DNA from: Planctomycetaceae bacterium
GTDB lineage: Bacteria > Planctomycetota > Planctomycetia > Planctomycetales > Planctomycetaceae
Length of the DNA stretch: 63,172 nucleotides
Direction of reading: 5' to 3'
NCBI GenBank assembly: GCA_041398785.1
Contig: JAWKUA010000030.1
Span: forward strand, 1-63,172
The notes beneath the pieces are model-generated. The model saw nothing but the letters and a program-made list of their open reading frames with translations. It was not told where the DNA came from and searched no databases. Position 1 is the first letter of the stretch; each line of letters opens with the position of its first letter. Of the stretch, positions 54,600 to 63,172 are shown one piece after another. The position numbers were made by a program, and so were the translations under genes.

Positions 54600-55147
54600 G
54601 ACAAACATCCTTCCCGAATCGTGAGACGGAAACGTCACCGGACCAGGAATTCGCCGCTCCGAATCGTGAGTCAGCCCTGATCGAATCGCGCTGATGCACA
54701 ATCAGGCTGCTGCGAAAATCGGGGATACGCGAATCCGCGCTTCGCTGGTTCCGTGTGAAGAATGCAAGTCAAGAAGGTGTCAAAAGCAAAGGAGGGAGCA
54801 CTCACCGCGCGAAGCAGGCGTAACGCCGCGGCCCCTGGTACCGAACAAGCCGATAGTCTATCCGTGAAACGACGTTTTCAAGGCTCGTTTTCCCATTTCG
54901 CCGAAGTGATACAAGCGCGGCAGACCACAAGGGGATGCGTCAATTCACCGCTTATACTCGCCGCGGCGGACGCCGATATTTTTCGCTCTTCTTACTCCCG
55001 CGAGCCCGAATGTCTCATTCCACCCCGCTCGCGGTATAGTTTCGCTGCCCATCCCTTCATCGGGGCAACGGATTTCTCCCGTGCGGGGCTAATGGAGCTG
55101 CTGGCGCCGCTCGCTGCGAATTGTGGCTCGCTGCAAGTCGCAAAGAG
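54600..55147. other. intergenic region
   Basis: About 550 nt between the peroxidase start and the SMC stop. A plus-strand frame of 179 codons crosses it but has no protein-like composition and runs into the SMC antisense strand. The AT content is higher near 54945-55030. Nothing else is seen. Confidence 0.5.
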
Positions 55148-58100
55148 TTACGCCGCGCGGGATCGTTCCTGGCCGCGAGGAACGAAGTTGCCGTGTTCGT
55201 CGATTTCTTCGAACCGAACCGACAGCCGCTTGCTGATGCCGCTTTCTTCCATCGTGACGCCGTACAGCACGTCGGTCACCGCCATGGTCGGCTTGCGGTG
55301 AGTAATCATGATGAACTGAGTTTCGTTCTGAAAATCCTTCAGCACTCCCACAAATCTCCCGATGTTGGCGTCGTCGAGAGCCGCGTCGACTTCGTCCAGA
55401 ATGCAGAAGGGACTCGGCCGGCTGCGGAAGATCGACAGCAGCAGCGCCACGGCGGTCATCGTCTTTTCACCGCCGCTTAGCAGGGAGATGCTGCGCAGTT
55501 CCTTCCCCGGCGGACGCGCAACGACATCGATGGCACATTCCAGAACGTCGTCCGGATCTTCCAGAATCACGTCGGCTTCGCCGCCGCCGAACAGTCGCCG
55601 GAAGAGTTCCCGAAAGTGGCCGCGAATGCACTCAAAGGATTCCAGAAACATGCGGCGGCTTTCGACGTTGATTTTCCGGACCATCTCCCGCAGCGTATCG
55701 CGCGCGGCTTCCAGGTCCTTCAGTTGAGTGTGCAGCCGTTGGAAACGTGTTTCGAGTTCTGTCAGGTTATCGAGACTTTCCATGCCGACGTTGCCGATCT
55801 TCCGGAGCTGACGTCGCAGGCGGTTCACGCGCTGATCGATGGCGTCGCGGATTTCCGCGTACTGCTGTTCGTCGCGCAGAATGGCGTCGCTTGAGTCCGG
55901 GTTCTGTCCCGGAGCAAACCGCCACGCAGAATCCGACGGCCGTTCTTCGTCGATCGCCGAGTCTTCGCCTGCCGCCTCGTCGGCGCCGTGCTGTTCCGGG
56001 AAGTCAGTCGCAGGGATTTCGTCGCTCACTTCGCCGGACGAATCTGCTGTGGCGGCTGATTCGTGTTCCCGCAGCCAGATCGCGACGGCCGAACGCCCAG
56101 CGGCGACCGCTTCTTCGACTTCCACCTGGAATTCCTCGCGGATGCGTTCGGCGGCGGTTTCCAGTTGATGATCGATGTCGCGAATCTTCAGTTCCAGTTC
56201 GTGAAATTGAGTCTCGTGGCGACGACAGACGTCTCGCGCCTGTTGTTCGGCCTGAGTGGCTTCCTGACGGCGGCGTTTCAGAATGCTGCGGGCATCGCTG
56301 CGGCGCAGGATCTGGTGATGAAGCTGCTCATCGAACACCTGCAGTTCGGCCATTTCCGCGCGCACATTCAGCGTGCTGAGATTCAGTTCCGCCAGCCGTT
56401 CCTGTCCGCTGGTCAGGCGCCGCTGAGCTTCCTGTTGCTGCAGCAGGCGCTGCTGCAGGTCTTCCTTCAGCCGCTGCAGTGCCTCCAGAATTCCGGATAC
56501 GCGTTCTTCGGAACGTGTCAGTTCCAGACTCTTGTCCGTCCGTTCCTTTTCCAGAGTCTCGATCTGTTGCCGATCAGTCTGCAGTGCTGTCCCGGCGTCT
56601 TCGATCAACTGCTGAAGTGTTCCGAGCTGTTCATCGCCGGCCTGCCGCCGCGTTTCCGTTTCCTGAATTCTTTGACGCAGCATGGCCGATTGCGTATCCA
56701 GCATCTGAAGCTGTTCGACCAGCTTTTCGGACTGCTGGTCGGCTGCCTTGAGTTCTCGCAGCGTGTCGGAATGCTGCCGCTCGCAGCCGCGCAGTTCGCC
56801 CGCGCAGGATTCCACGGCGGCCCGGCGGTCGCGAAGTTCGCTGTCGGTTGATTCAATGGACGTGACGAGTGTCTGCAGACGCAGGTCTCGTTCGGAAATC
56901 AGGTGTTCGATGCGATGCAGTTCATTCCGCAGGCGTCGCAGTTCGCTCTTTCGCGACAGCACGGCGGATTCCGAACGAACATTTCCGGCGAACAGCGTGC
57001 CGTCTTTTTCGATCAGCTCACCCTGCAGTGTGACGAACCGGATTTCGTCGCCGACCTCGGCCGCCAGTCGCAGCGCGTCCGCCAGGGATTCGACGATCCA
57101 GGTGTCAGCCAGCAGGTGAGCCGCCAGGTTGGGCAATCGAACGGGTGATCGCGCCAGGCTGTCGGCTCGACCAATCACACCGGGCCGGCCGGCGAGCAGA
57201 CCGGCGCCGGCGGTTTCTGACGAAAACACCGAACGCGTGATCGCACCGTCTTCGCTGCCATCGATCCAGGTGACGTTCAGTTCGGGAGCGAATTCGTCGG
57301 CAACGGAACCGGCAGGCTCGGAACCCAGCCAGTTGTCATCGAACGCGCCCAGCGCGAGTGCTCCCGACCAGGTCCCGATCTGCGACAGGTCGTCCGCGTC
57401 GGCCGCCGGCGGAGCGGTTTCCGCGGGCGGAGATGATGAGCCAGCGGGATTCGTGCCGACCGGTTTCTGAGCGTCTTCCAGCGACACAAACCCGACTCGC
57501 CCCGTAATGCGGCAGCGGCCGGAATTGAGATAATCGACCAGCGGTTTCAGGCGATCGATCACCAGCAGTTGTGCTCGACCGGACAGCGCCACTTCCAGCA
57601 GCGCGGCGTTGTTCATGTCGACGTCCAGCAGATCCGACACGCTGCCGCGGATCAGATTCCAGGGTTCGTGCGTACCTTCTTCGGCTCGCTTCAGGATCTC
57701 CCGGACGCCGATGCCGAAGCCTTCCTGCCTGTCTTCCAGATCCTCCAGCACGGTCCGGCGCGCGGTTGCCGCACTTCGGTGTTCACGCAGTTCGGCCAGC
57801 GATTCGCGGGACTTCGATTGTTCGGAAAGCAGCGATTCGCGGTTCGACAGCAGCTCATCCGCCTGTTCTTCCGCGACCTTCAGGCGCTCCTGAGCGTGGC
57901 GGACCGCTTCGTCGTGCTTCCGTGACTGAACTCGCAGCCGTTCAATGTCGGCGCTGAGTGTTTCTTTTGAATCGAGCAGTTCCTGACGCTGTTTCTGCAG
58001 AGCCTGCAGTTCATTTTCCAGACTGCCCAGGCGGCTGGCGATGTCGGAATTCTGGCGTGTTCGGACTGTCAGATCATTCATGCGGGCGTCGATGCGCTGC

Positions 58101-59230
58101 TGTTCGGCGTCAACCGATGACCGCAGTTCGCGCAGCCGCAGGCTGGCCTGTTCGCGAACGGCGTGGCATTCGTCAAACCGTTTCTGCTCGACGGTCAGCA
58201 CGTTTTCCAGGTGCTTCTGTTCGGCTTCGGCTTCCGAGACTCGTCCGTCCATCACGATCTGCTGTCTCTGCAGACGCACAAGTTCGGACCGCAGTTCAGT
58301 CTCGCGAGCGGACTGGTGCCGCAGTGTCGTTTCCAGGCTGGCGATGCGGCTGCGAAGTTCGCTGCGGCCGCGTTCGACTTCGCGAAGTTCGTCATCGACA
58401 GCGGTCAGCGCGGCATCGGCTTCGGCAAGCTGAGCGGCCGCATCCTGCTGCTGCTGCCGCATCGACGCCAGAGTCTCCGACCCGGCGTCGCGCTCCTGCT
58501 GAATCTCCTGCCGAACCATGCTCTGGCGGCGAAAGTCGTCGGCCACCATGCCGACCCAGAGTTCTTCCAGTTCCGTTGAGACTTCGCGATAGCGTGCCGC
58601 TCGCTGTGCCTGGCTGCGAACGGTGCTGACCTGCGATTCGACTTCGTCCACGATGTCCGTCAGGCGCAGCAGGTTCTGTTCAACGCGCTCCAGCCGGCGA
58701 ATGGCTTCCGTCTTGCGGGACTTAAACCGGCTGACTCCGGCGGCTTCTTCGAAGATCAGTCGCCGGTTCGCCGCGTTGGACTGCAGGATCTGGTCGACTC
58801 GTCCCTGTTCAATAATGCAGTAAGCCGCGGAACCGGCGCCCGTGCCGACAAACAGCTCGCGAACATCCTTCAGCCGCGCGACGTTGCGGTTAATCAGATA
58901 CTCGGAATCGCCGGATTTCCACAGTCGTCGACCGACGGACACTTCGTCCAGCTCAATCGGCAGGAACCTCAGCCGGTTGTCGAAGACCAGTGTGGCTTCA
59001 GCGAACTGGGATCCGCCGCGGCTGGACGAGCCGTTGAAGATCACGTCGGTCATGTCCTTGCCGCGGAGGCTCTTCGCGCTCTGGTCGCCCAGGATCCACT
59101 TGATGGCGTCCACGACATTGCTCTTGCCGCTGCCGTTTGGCCCTACGACTCCGGTGATCCCGGACGAGAACTCGAAAACGGTCTTGTCGGCAAAACTCTT
59201 GAATCCAAAGAGTTCGAGCGACCTGAGCAT
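55148..59230 (-). CDS. smc: chromosome segregation protein SMC
   Basis: A protein of 1360 aa, longer than the usual 1150-1200. N-terminal ATPase half: GPNGSGKS at 30-37 after MLRSLELFGFKSFADKT, and the Q-loop region. Long coiled coils surround a hinge at about 510-720; the hinge has an extra Ser/Pro/Ala-rich insert (PAGSSSPPAETAPPAADADD). The C-terminal half has the signature LLSGGEKTMTAVALL near 1247 and Walker B PSPFCILDEVDAALDD. Acidic inserts near 1070-1110 lengthen the second coiled coil. It organises the chromosome with ScpA/ScpB, which are not in this window. Confidence 0.96.
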   Translation of the reverse strand: MLRSLELFGFKSFADKTVFEFSSGITGVVGPNGSGKSNVVDAIKWILGDQSAKSLRGKDMTDVIFNGSSSRGGSQFAEATLVFDNRLRFLPIELDEVSVGRRLWKSGDSEYLINRNVARLKDVRELFVGTGAGSAAYCIIEQGRVDQILQSNAANRRLIFEEAAGVSRFKSRKTEAIRRLERVEQNLLRLTDIVDEVESQVSTVRSQAQRAARYREVSTELEELWVGMVADDFRRQSMVRQEIQQERDAGSETLASMRQQQQDAAAQLAEADAALTAVDDELREVERGRSELRSRIASLETTLRHQSARETELRSELVRLQRQQIVMDGRVSEAEAEQKHLENVLTVEQKRFDECHAVREQASLRLRELRSSVDAEQQRIDARMNDLTVRTRQNSDIASRLGSLENELQALQKQRQELLDSKETLSADIERLRVQSRKHDEAVRHAQERLKVAEEQADELLSNRESLLSEQSKSRESLAELREHRSAATARRTVLEDLEDRQEGFGIGVREILKRAEEGTHEPWNLIRGSVSDLLDVDMNNAALLEVALSGRAQLLVIDRLKPLVDYLNSGRCRITGRVGFVSLEDAQKPVGTNPAGSSSPPAETAPPAADADDLSQIGTWSGALALGAFDDNWLGSEPAGSVADEFAPELNVTWIDGSEDGAITRSVFSSETAGAGLLAGRPGVIGRADSLARSPVRLPNLAAHLLADTWIVESLADALRLAAEVGDEIRFVTLQGELIEKDGTLFAGNVRSESAVLSRKSELRRLRNELHRIEHLISERDLRLQTLVTSIESTDSELRDRRAAVESCAGELRGCERQHSDTLRELKAADQQSEKLVEQLQMLDTQSAMLRQRIQETETRRQAGDEQLGTLQQLIEDAGTALQTDRQQIETLEKERTDKSLELTRSEERVSGILEALQRLKEDLQQRLLQQQEAQRRLTSGQERLAELNLSTLNVRAEMAELQVFDEQLHHQILRRSDARSILKRRRQEATQAEQQARDVCRRHETQFHELELKIRDIDHQLETAAERIREEFQVEVEEAVAAGRSAVAIWLREHESAATADSSGEVSDEIPATDFPEQHGADEAAGEDSAIDEERPSDSAWRFAPGQNPDSSDAILRDEQQYAEIRDAIDQRVNRLRRQLRKIGNVGMESLDNLTELETRFQRLHTQLKDLEAARDTLREMVRKINVESRRMFLESFECIRGHFRELFRRLFGGGEADVILEDPDDVLECAIDVVARPPGKELRSISLLSGGEKTMTAVALLLSIFRSRPSPFCILDEVDAALDDANIGRFVGVLKDFQNETQFIMITHRKPTMAVTDVLYGVTMEESGISKRLSVRFEEIDEHGNFVPRGQERSRAA

Positions 59231-59293
59231 GAGGGAAACGTCTGCATTCGTTCAGGATGTCAACAACCGTCGGTCAGCGGCAGGTCTTCCCGA

Positions 59294-61534
59294 CTACTCG
59301 TTTGAAATGTTGCGAAACGGTGCCGTTAGCCGCTGCCAGATCGAAGGCCGGAAGTCCGCCTCTTCGACTCTCGGGACATATTCCATGTCAACATCTTCCA
59401 TTTCAGCGTCGTCATTTTCGGCGTCATCGCTGCGTCGTGTCTGATCGTCGTTCACGTCAGAGCCGCGATCACCCTTGGAGCTGTTCATGACAGTCTGATG
59501 TCTGCCCGCGGGCCTGCTGCCCGGTTCGCTCAGATCAAACATGCCGTCTTCCTGCGAACGCCCTGGCGATTCTGTTTTCGAGGAATCTGCGCTGTCGCCT
59601 TTCACATCGGCCGGGGTGGCTCTCGGACCAGTCGGGATAATTTTTGTGCCAGCGTCCGGATCAAACATCCTGTCGAGCGGCGTCTCGCCGGCCTCGATGC
59701 TGTCATTCAGCTCTTCATCAACACGATCAAATAGGTCCGGAATCAGTCCGGGCGAGCCGACTCGCTTTTTGGGCGGCGATTTGTCGTCCTCCGTGTCATC
59801 CCGGCGGAATCGATAATTCTCGATCTGACGGCCGGCCTGAGGCAGTTGATCGATGCCGAATTCGCCCTGCAGATTGTGCTCCAGATCAGCATGGACCAGC
59901 ATCTCGACAATGTCCGGATAGGTCGCTCCCAGTTCTCCCGCCGCGTGGATGACATCGATCAGCCGCGGCGACACCGGAACACGCACGGGTTCCCGTCCGA
60001 TTTCGTATTTGGAAAGCGTCAACATCGGGTCTCCGGCTTCCCCCATCAGCCGGATCTTGTTACCGAGCTTCAGCATCAGCGGCGGCAGAAGTTTCTGTTC
60101 CGTGCCGAAGATTGAAATCTCCGGCGACCGGTATCGCAGCACGTGCACCATCGGTGCCGAGTTGCTCCGGACTTCATGGACAATGAACTGATCGGGGAAA
60201 TTGACGGTGCCGAGCGACGGATCATTCGGCGCGCTCTCCGTCAGCGCCCGCACGGCTCCGTAGCGTGTTTCCATCGTATCGCTGTCCAGCAGTTCTCTGA
60301 GTCCCACGATCGCGCGGGCATCTTTGATGACTGACAGCGCCGCCAGCGCGTAGACTCGAAACGCCGGTTCGTCCATCGCCGCCTGCTTCAGGATTTCGAC
60401 TCCCGACGAATCTTCCTGATAGGCCAGAGCCATGGCGGCGTGAAACCGCACTTCCGGCGAATCGGAATCCAGTGCCGGCAACAGGAACGGAATCCCGTCC
60501 GGGCCCACCGCTTCCAGCTGCAGCGCCGACGACGCGGCGGTTTCCGGTTCCAGCACCTGCCTGGCCAGAAGTTCCAGCCTCATGCGGCGAGCAACGTCGG
60601 TTTCCTTGAATGCGATGCTGCGGATGACCTGCTGATATCGCGGAAAGTTGTTGCGATAGTTCGGGTGCATTTGCAGCTTGATCTGCGAATCCGTCTTGGG
60701 CTCCGCCAGCGTGATGCGCTCACCAAAGCGGTTGTAGTGATGGAACCGTTCGGAGATCGCCGCAGCGATGCGGGTTGAGTTTCTGAAGCTGCGTTTGTCA
60801 TTTCGGAGCACGACTTCCAGATCGCGTTCGGTTTTGGAAACCGCGCCGCCGGGAATGCTTCCGCGACGCACCAGGGCGTCGCCGCGGTCATCGGTACCGC
60901 TGGCTCCGAAGGCCGTCACGATCGCCCCGGCGGCGACCGCGTATTCGTGGCCCTGCCGCAGCCGTCCGCCGGCAAGCTGTTCTTCGACCAGACGCGTTTC
61001 AACCAGATAACCGCCTTTCAGACTGGTGGCTTCGCTGTTCGGCGGCAACATGACTCGTACGTCGAACGTCTGCCCCTTGCGGACCATTGGCGGCAGGTAG
61101 GCCGTGACCAGCACCATCGCCGTGTTCTTGCTCTTCAGCCATTCGTTGGGGTTGGGAATTCCGCGCACCGTCATTTCTTCGCGAAGCTGGTTGCGCTGGG
61201 CCGACGGCGGAGGATCGTCGCCGGTACCGTCCAGCCCGGTCACCAGCCCGACGCCCCGCAGCGCGACCAGCGTGTTTCCCTGAACGCTGATGTACTCCGA
61301 CAGCAGCGGCGTTTCGACGCGAGTTTCAAAGTAGTCATCGTCGTCGTCGAAGTCCGCGTCTTTGGACTTGTCGCCTCGCCCGAATTTCGGGAACGCGGAG
61401 AGCGACATGGCCGAGGGCATTTTCAGCAGGCTTCCCGTGCAACCGCCGCTTAGCAGCAGACTGAAGCTCAGCAGCGAAATCAGCACCGGTGAATTTCGCA
61501 ATGGCCGCGTGCCAGCAGTTGAAGATCGCATCAT
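59294..61534 (-). CDS. FlgI (P-ring)-like lipoprotein with HEAT repeats
   Basis: A protein of 746 aa with a lipobox-type signal (LLSFSLLLSGGCTGSLL). Residues 75-330 resemble the flagellar P-ring protein FlgI: NTLVALRGVGLVTGLDGTGD, AMVLVTAYLPPMVRKGQTFD, KGGYLVETRL. Residues 320-470 contain HEAT-like helical pairs (SPEVRFHAAMALAYQ, EPAFRVYALAALSVIKDARA). A beta-rich part and an acidic, disordered tail follow. Fusion to HEAT repeats and a lipid anchor differ from normal FlgI, which is a secreted ring subunit. No flagellar genes are nearby. It may serve a non-flagellar envelope role; SMC follows after 63 nt. Confidence 0.82.
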   Translation of the reverse strand: MMRSSTAGTRPLRNSPVLISLLSFSLLLSGGCTGSLLKMPSAMSLSAFPKFGRGDKSKDADFDDDDDYFETRVETPLLSEYISVQGNTLVALRGVGLVTGLDGTGDDPPPSAQRNQLREEMTVRGIPNPNEWLKSKNTAMVLVTAYLPPMVRKGQTFDVRVMLPPNSEATSLKGGYLVETRLVEEQLAGGRLRQGHEYAVAAGAIVTAFGASGTDDRGDALVRRGSIPGGAVSKTERDLEVVLRNDKRSFRNSTRIAAAISERFHHYNRFGERITLAEPKTDSQIKLQMHPNYRNNFPRYQQVIRSIAFKETDVARRMRLELLARQVLEPETAASSALQLEAVGPDGIPFLLPALDSDSPEVRFHAAMALAYQEDSSGVEILKQAAMDEPAFRVYALAALSVIKDARAIVGLRELLDSDTMETRYGAVRALTESAPNDPSLGTVNFPDQFIVHEVRSNSAPMVHVLRYRSPEISIFGTEQKLLPPLMLKLGNKIRLMGEAGDPMLTLSKYEIGREPVRVPVSPRLIDVIHAAGELGATYPDIVEMLVHADLEHNLQGEFGIDQLPQAGRQIENYRFRRDDTEDDKSPPKKRVGSPGLIPDLFDRVDEELNDSIEAGETPLDRMFDPDAGTKIIPTGPRATPADVKGDSADSSKTESPGRSQEDGMFDLSEPGSRPAGRHQTVMNSSKGDRGSDVNDDQTRRSDDAENDDAEMEDVDMEYVPRVEEADFRPSIWQRLTAPFRNISNE

Positions 61535-62069
61535 GACGACCGCCGTTCCGGCTGCTCAGACGTCCTGACGGAACCTGCACATCATTCCCGGCAGCGCGGA
61601 AATGACGCGAAGGAAATGGCCGTCGCGGATTGAGCAACTCGGCTTAACGAAGGAGGGGAAGGACAACGGTTCCGAAGACCGGAATCGTTGTGAAGAGATG
61701 AGACTTGAGATCTGGAATTTGAAATCTGAGATCTGAGAGGGGACACGCCGCCGCGCACCGGACCGTGCGCGGAAAACGCTTCTGAAGATGTTCTCCGGAA
61801 CAATAGGATCGGCCGATTCGCCCGGTCAACACGGTTCAGAGCCTGAAGCTGGCGCATCAGCCAACGCGAACCAAAGGAGTCCGCACGTTCGGCAGTTTGT
61901 GCGCTGCGTGAATCGTGATCGGCAGCAGTTGGCAGGCATGGCTGCGGCAGCGTTTCGGCAGAATTCGCCGGGATTTGCCGGAGTGTGATTCGGCACTTAG
62001 AATCCGCGCCACGGTCGACATCCCGTCAATTGATGCGCCGCCGGTCGCGGCGCGTGCTGAGTACCCGTC
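61535..62069. other. intergenic region with simple repeats
   Basis: About 535 nt between divergent genes. It has a purine-rich repeat near 61698-61738 in which GAGATCTG-like units recur three times. No gene is seen. Confidence 0.5.
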
Positions 62070-62861
62070 ATGCTGACTCGTCGCGAGTTATTTCCCAACG
62101 TCATTGAACTCAATTTCCAGGCTCGCCGCCGGTTTGGCTGCTGCGTGTACCTGGTGTTTCAGGAATCCGACTGGCTGCTGATCGACATCGGTTATGAGGA
62201 CACCGTCGACGAAATCATCGACATGATCCGCCAACTGGATTTTCCACTGGCGAACTGCCGTTATCTGATCGCGACTCACGCCGACGCGGATCACGTTCAG
62301 GGACTTCAAAAGGCGGCCGGATTGCTTCCCGGATCAGTGACCGTGGCTCATCCTTCCGTGAAGCGAATCCTGGAAACCGGCGACCGCATCGCGTCATTTG
62401 CCGAAATTCCGGCGCAGGGCATTTCCATCGAGATGCCGACGTTTTCGATCGCAAAGACCGTCACGGAAGGCGATACGCTGGAATTCGGCAGTTCTGTTCT
62501 GGAAGTCTGGGACACTCCCGGCCACGCGACCGGGCAGCTTTCGTTTCGCTTTGGCAAGCTGCTGTTTTCGGGCGACAACATCTTTCGCGACGGCTGTGTC
62601 GGCGGAATTGACGCCCACCACGGATCGGACATCGCGGAATTCATCGACAGCCTGAAACGCATTCGAGACAGCGATGTGGAATGGCTGCTGCCCAGTCACG
62701 GCCCGGCATTTCGCAATGATCGCGGCCTGCTGCAGTCGACCATCGATCGGCTGGAAGGCTATCAGCACATGGCCGACTTCGGCACCTGCGCCGTCGACTG
62801 GCCGCTGCTGGACGAGTGGGAAACGGAACTCGCGCGAGGCACGGCGCCGCAGGATTCGTGA
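62070..62861 (+). CDS. MBL-fold metallo-hydrolase
   Basis: A protein of 263 aa with the metallo-beta-lactamase fold: LLIDIGYED near 35, metal motif ATHADADHVQG near 70 (second His of H-x-H-x-D-H replaced by Asp), DTPGHATGQLSF near 150, FSGDNIF near 170 and LLPSHGPAF near 210. The motif change is also seen in some active MBL hydrolases. The substrate is not predictable. ATG 62070 has no strong ribosome binding site. Confidence 0.9.
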   Translation: MLTRRELFPNVIELNFQARRRFGCCVYLVFQESDWLLIDIGYEDTVDEIIDMIRQLDFPLANCRYLIATHADADHVQGLQKAAGLLPGSVTVAHPSVKRILETGDRIASFAEIPAQGISIEMPTFSIAKTVTEGDTLEFGSSVLEVWDTPGHATGQLSFRFGKLLFSGDNIFRDGCVGGIDAHHGSDIAEFIDSLKRIRDSDVEWLLPSHGPAFRNDRGLLQSTIDRLEGYQHMADFGTCAVDWPLLDEWETELARGTAPQDS

Positions 62862-63172
62862 GGCCGCAAGTCGTGGCCGCGACGGAATCGGACCACGCCG
62901 CGGCGTCCGAGTCACGGGTCAAACAGTGTTGGAAAACCGCCGGATGAGCGTCTGACACCCCGGAATCGGCACCAACTGCCGTCCGTTGCCACCGTGCGTG
63001 CGTCACCACAGACGACTGTTCCGTCTGGAGAATTCCGGCAGTTGCAGTGGACCCTGACGATTGCTGAAAGCGCGCGACAGGGGGGTCGTCGAGTCCGCAT
63101 ATTTTAACAACTGTAGGGATACTGCGTTGAAACGGCGGGGAGGTTTCGGGCGATACCGATTCTGAGTCTGAA
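62862..63172. other. terminal gene-free stretch
   Basis: About 310 nt to the window edge. Short frames only; no protein-like sequence, terminator or repeat was recognised. Confidence 0.5.

Noticed and set aside
53166..54680. 504-codon plus-strand open frame
   Set aside because: Antisense to the cytochrome c peroxidase with two CxxCH motifs.
54762..55301. 179-codon plus-strand frame in the gap before smc
   Set aside because: Composition is not protein-like, no ribosome binding site is seen, and it runs into the smc antisense strand.

Overview
The window looks like a piece of a planctomycete chromosome (Planctomycetota, probably class Planctomycetia). The evidence is GC-rich coding sequence, two ECF-type sigma factor / Ser-Thr kinase gene pairs, DUF1501 and DUF1549/DUF1553 (PSCyt1) proteins, a DUF1559 pseudopilin-like protein, DUF1573, and three secreted proteins that begin with a variant of the planctomycete LEPR-XLL N-terminal motif. 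I do not assign a genus. No rRNA, tRNA, CRISPR or transposase gene was seen.

Layout. 1-2.8 kb (minus): sigma factor then a Ser/Thr kinase that runs off the left edge. 3.1-5.9 kb (plus): a short LEPR-XLL-type secreted protein, a frameshifted beta-propeller pseudogene and a LysM-like/papain-like cysteine peptidase. 5.9-11.1 kb (minus): the main accessory region, a graveyard of Rhs/polymorphic toxin pieces. It holds an Rhs core end, an AHH nuclease tip, a zincin metallopeptidase tip, two candidate immunity genes, a transglutaminase-like gene and a tandem truncated copy of it. It is bounded on the right by a nested palindromic element. 11.4-17.5 kb (plus): DUF1501, TPR-peroxiredoxin, PurN, a cupredoxin-like protein and a small membrane protein. 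18.0-24.9 kb (plus): a 2280-aa subtilase with domains nested inside Calx-beta modules, ended by a terminator shared with the converging next gene. 24.9-27.6 kb: a complete AmmeMemoRadiSam set (radical SAM on minus; Memo-like and AMMECR1 on plus). 27.8-32.1 kb (plus): universal stress protein, repeats, a decayed secreted-protein gene, DUF1559 and DUF1573.

32.6-41.1 kb: phosphoglycerate kinase (minus), a conserved hypothetical (plus), a DUF1553-DUF1501 operon, a sulfotransferase and a small secreted protein (minus). 41.4-45.0 kb (plus): a second sigma factor/kinase pair, overlapping by 4 nt, whose kinase has DFN instead of DFG. 45.3-55 kb (minus): a LEPR-XLL-type matrixin-like protease; a cluster of two TPM proteins, PspA, a AAA ATPase and a small protein that looks like an envelope-maintenance module; and a di-heme cytochrome c peroxidase. 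55.1-61.5 kb (minus): a FlgI-like/HEAT lipoprotein followed by SMC. 62.1-62.9 kb (plus): an MBL-fold hydrolase.

Intact genes of 4-7 kb lie next to genes with four or more frame changes. The frame changes cluster in three places (3.8-4.8, 6.2-10.9 and 28.9-30.0 kb), which suggests gene decay rather than evenly spread base-call error, although reads would be needed to prove this.
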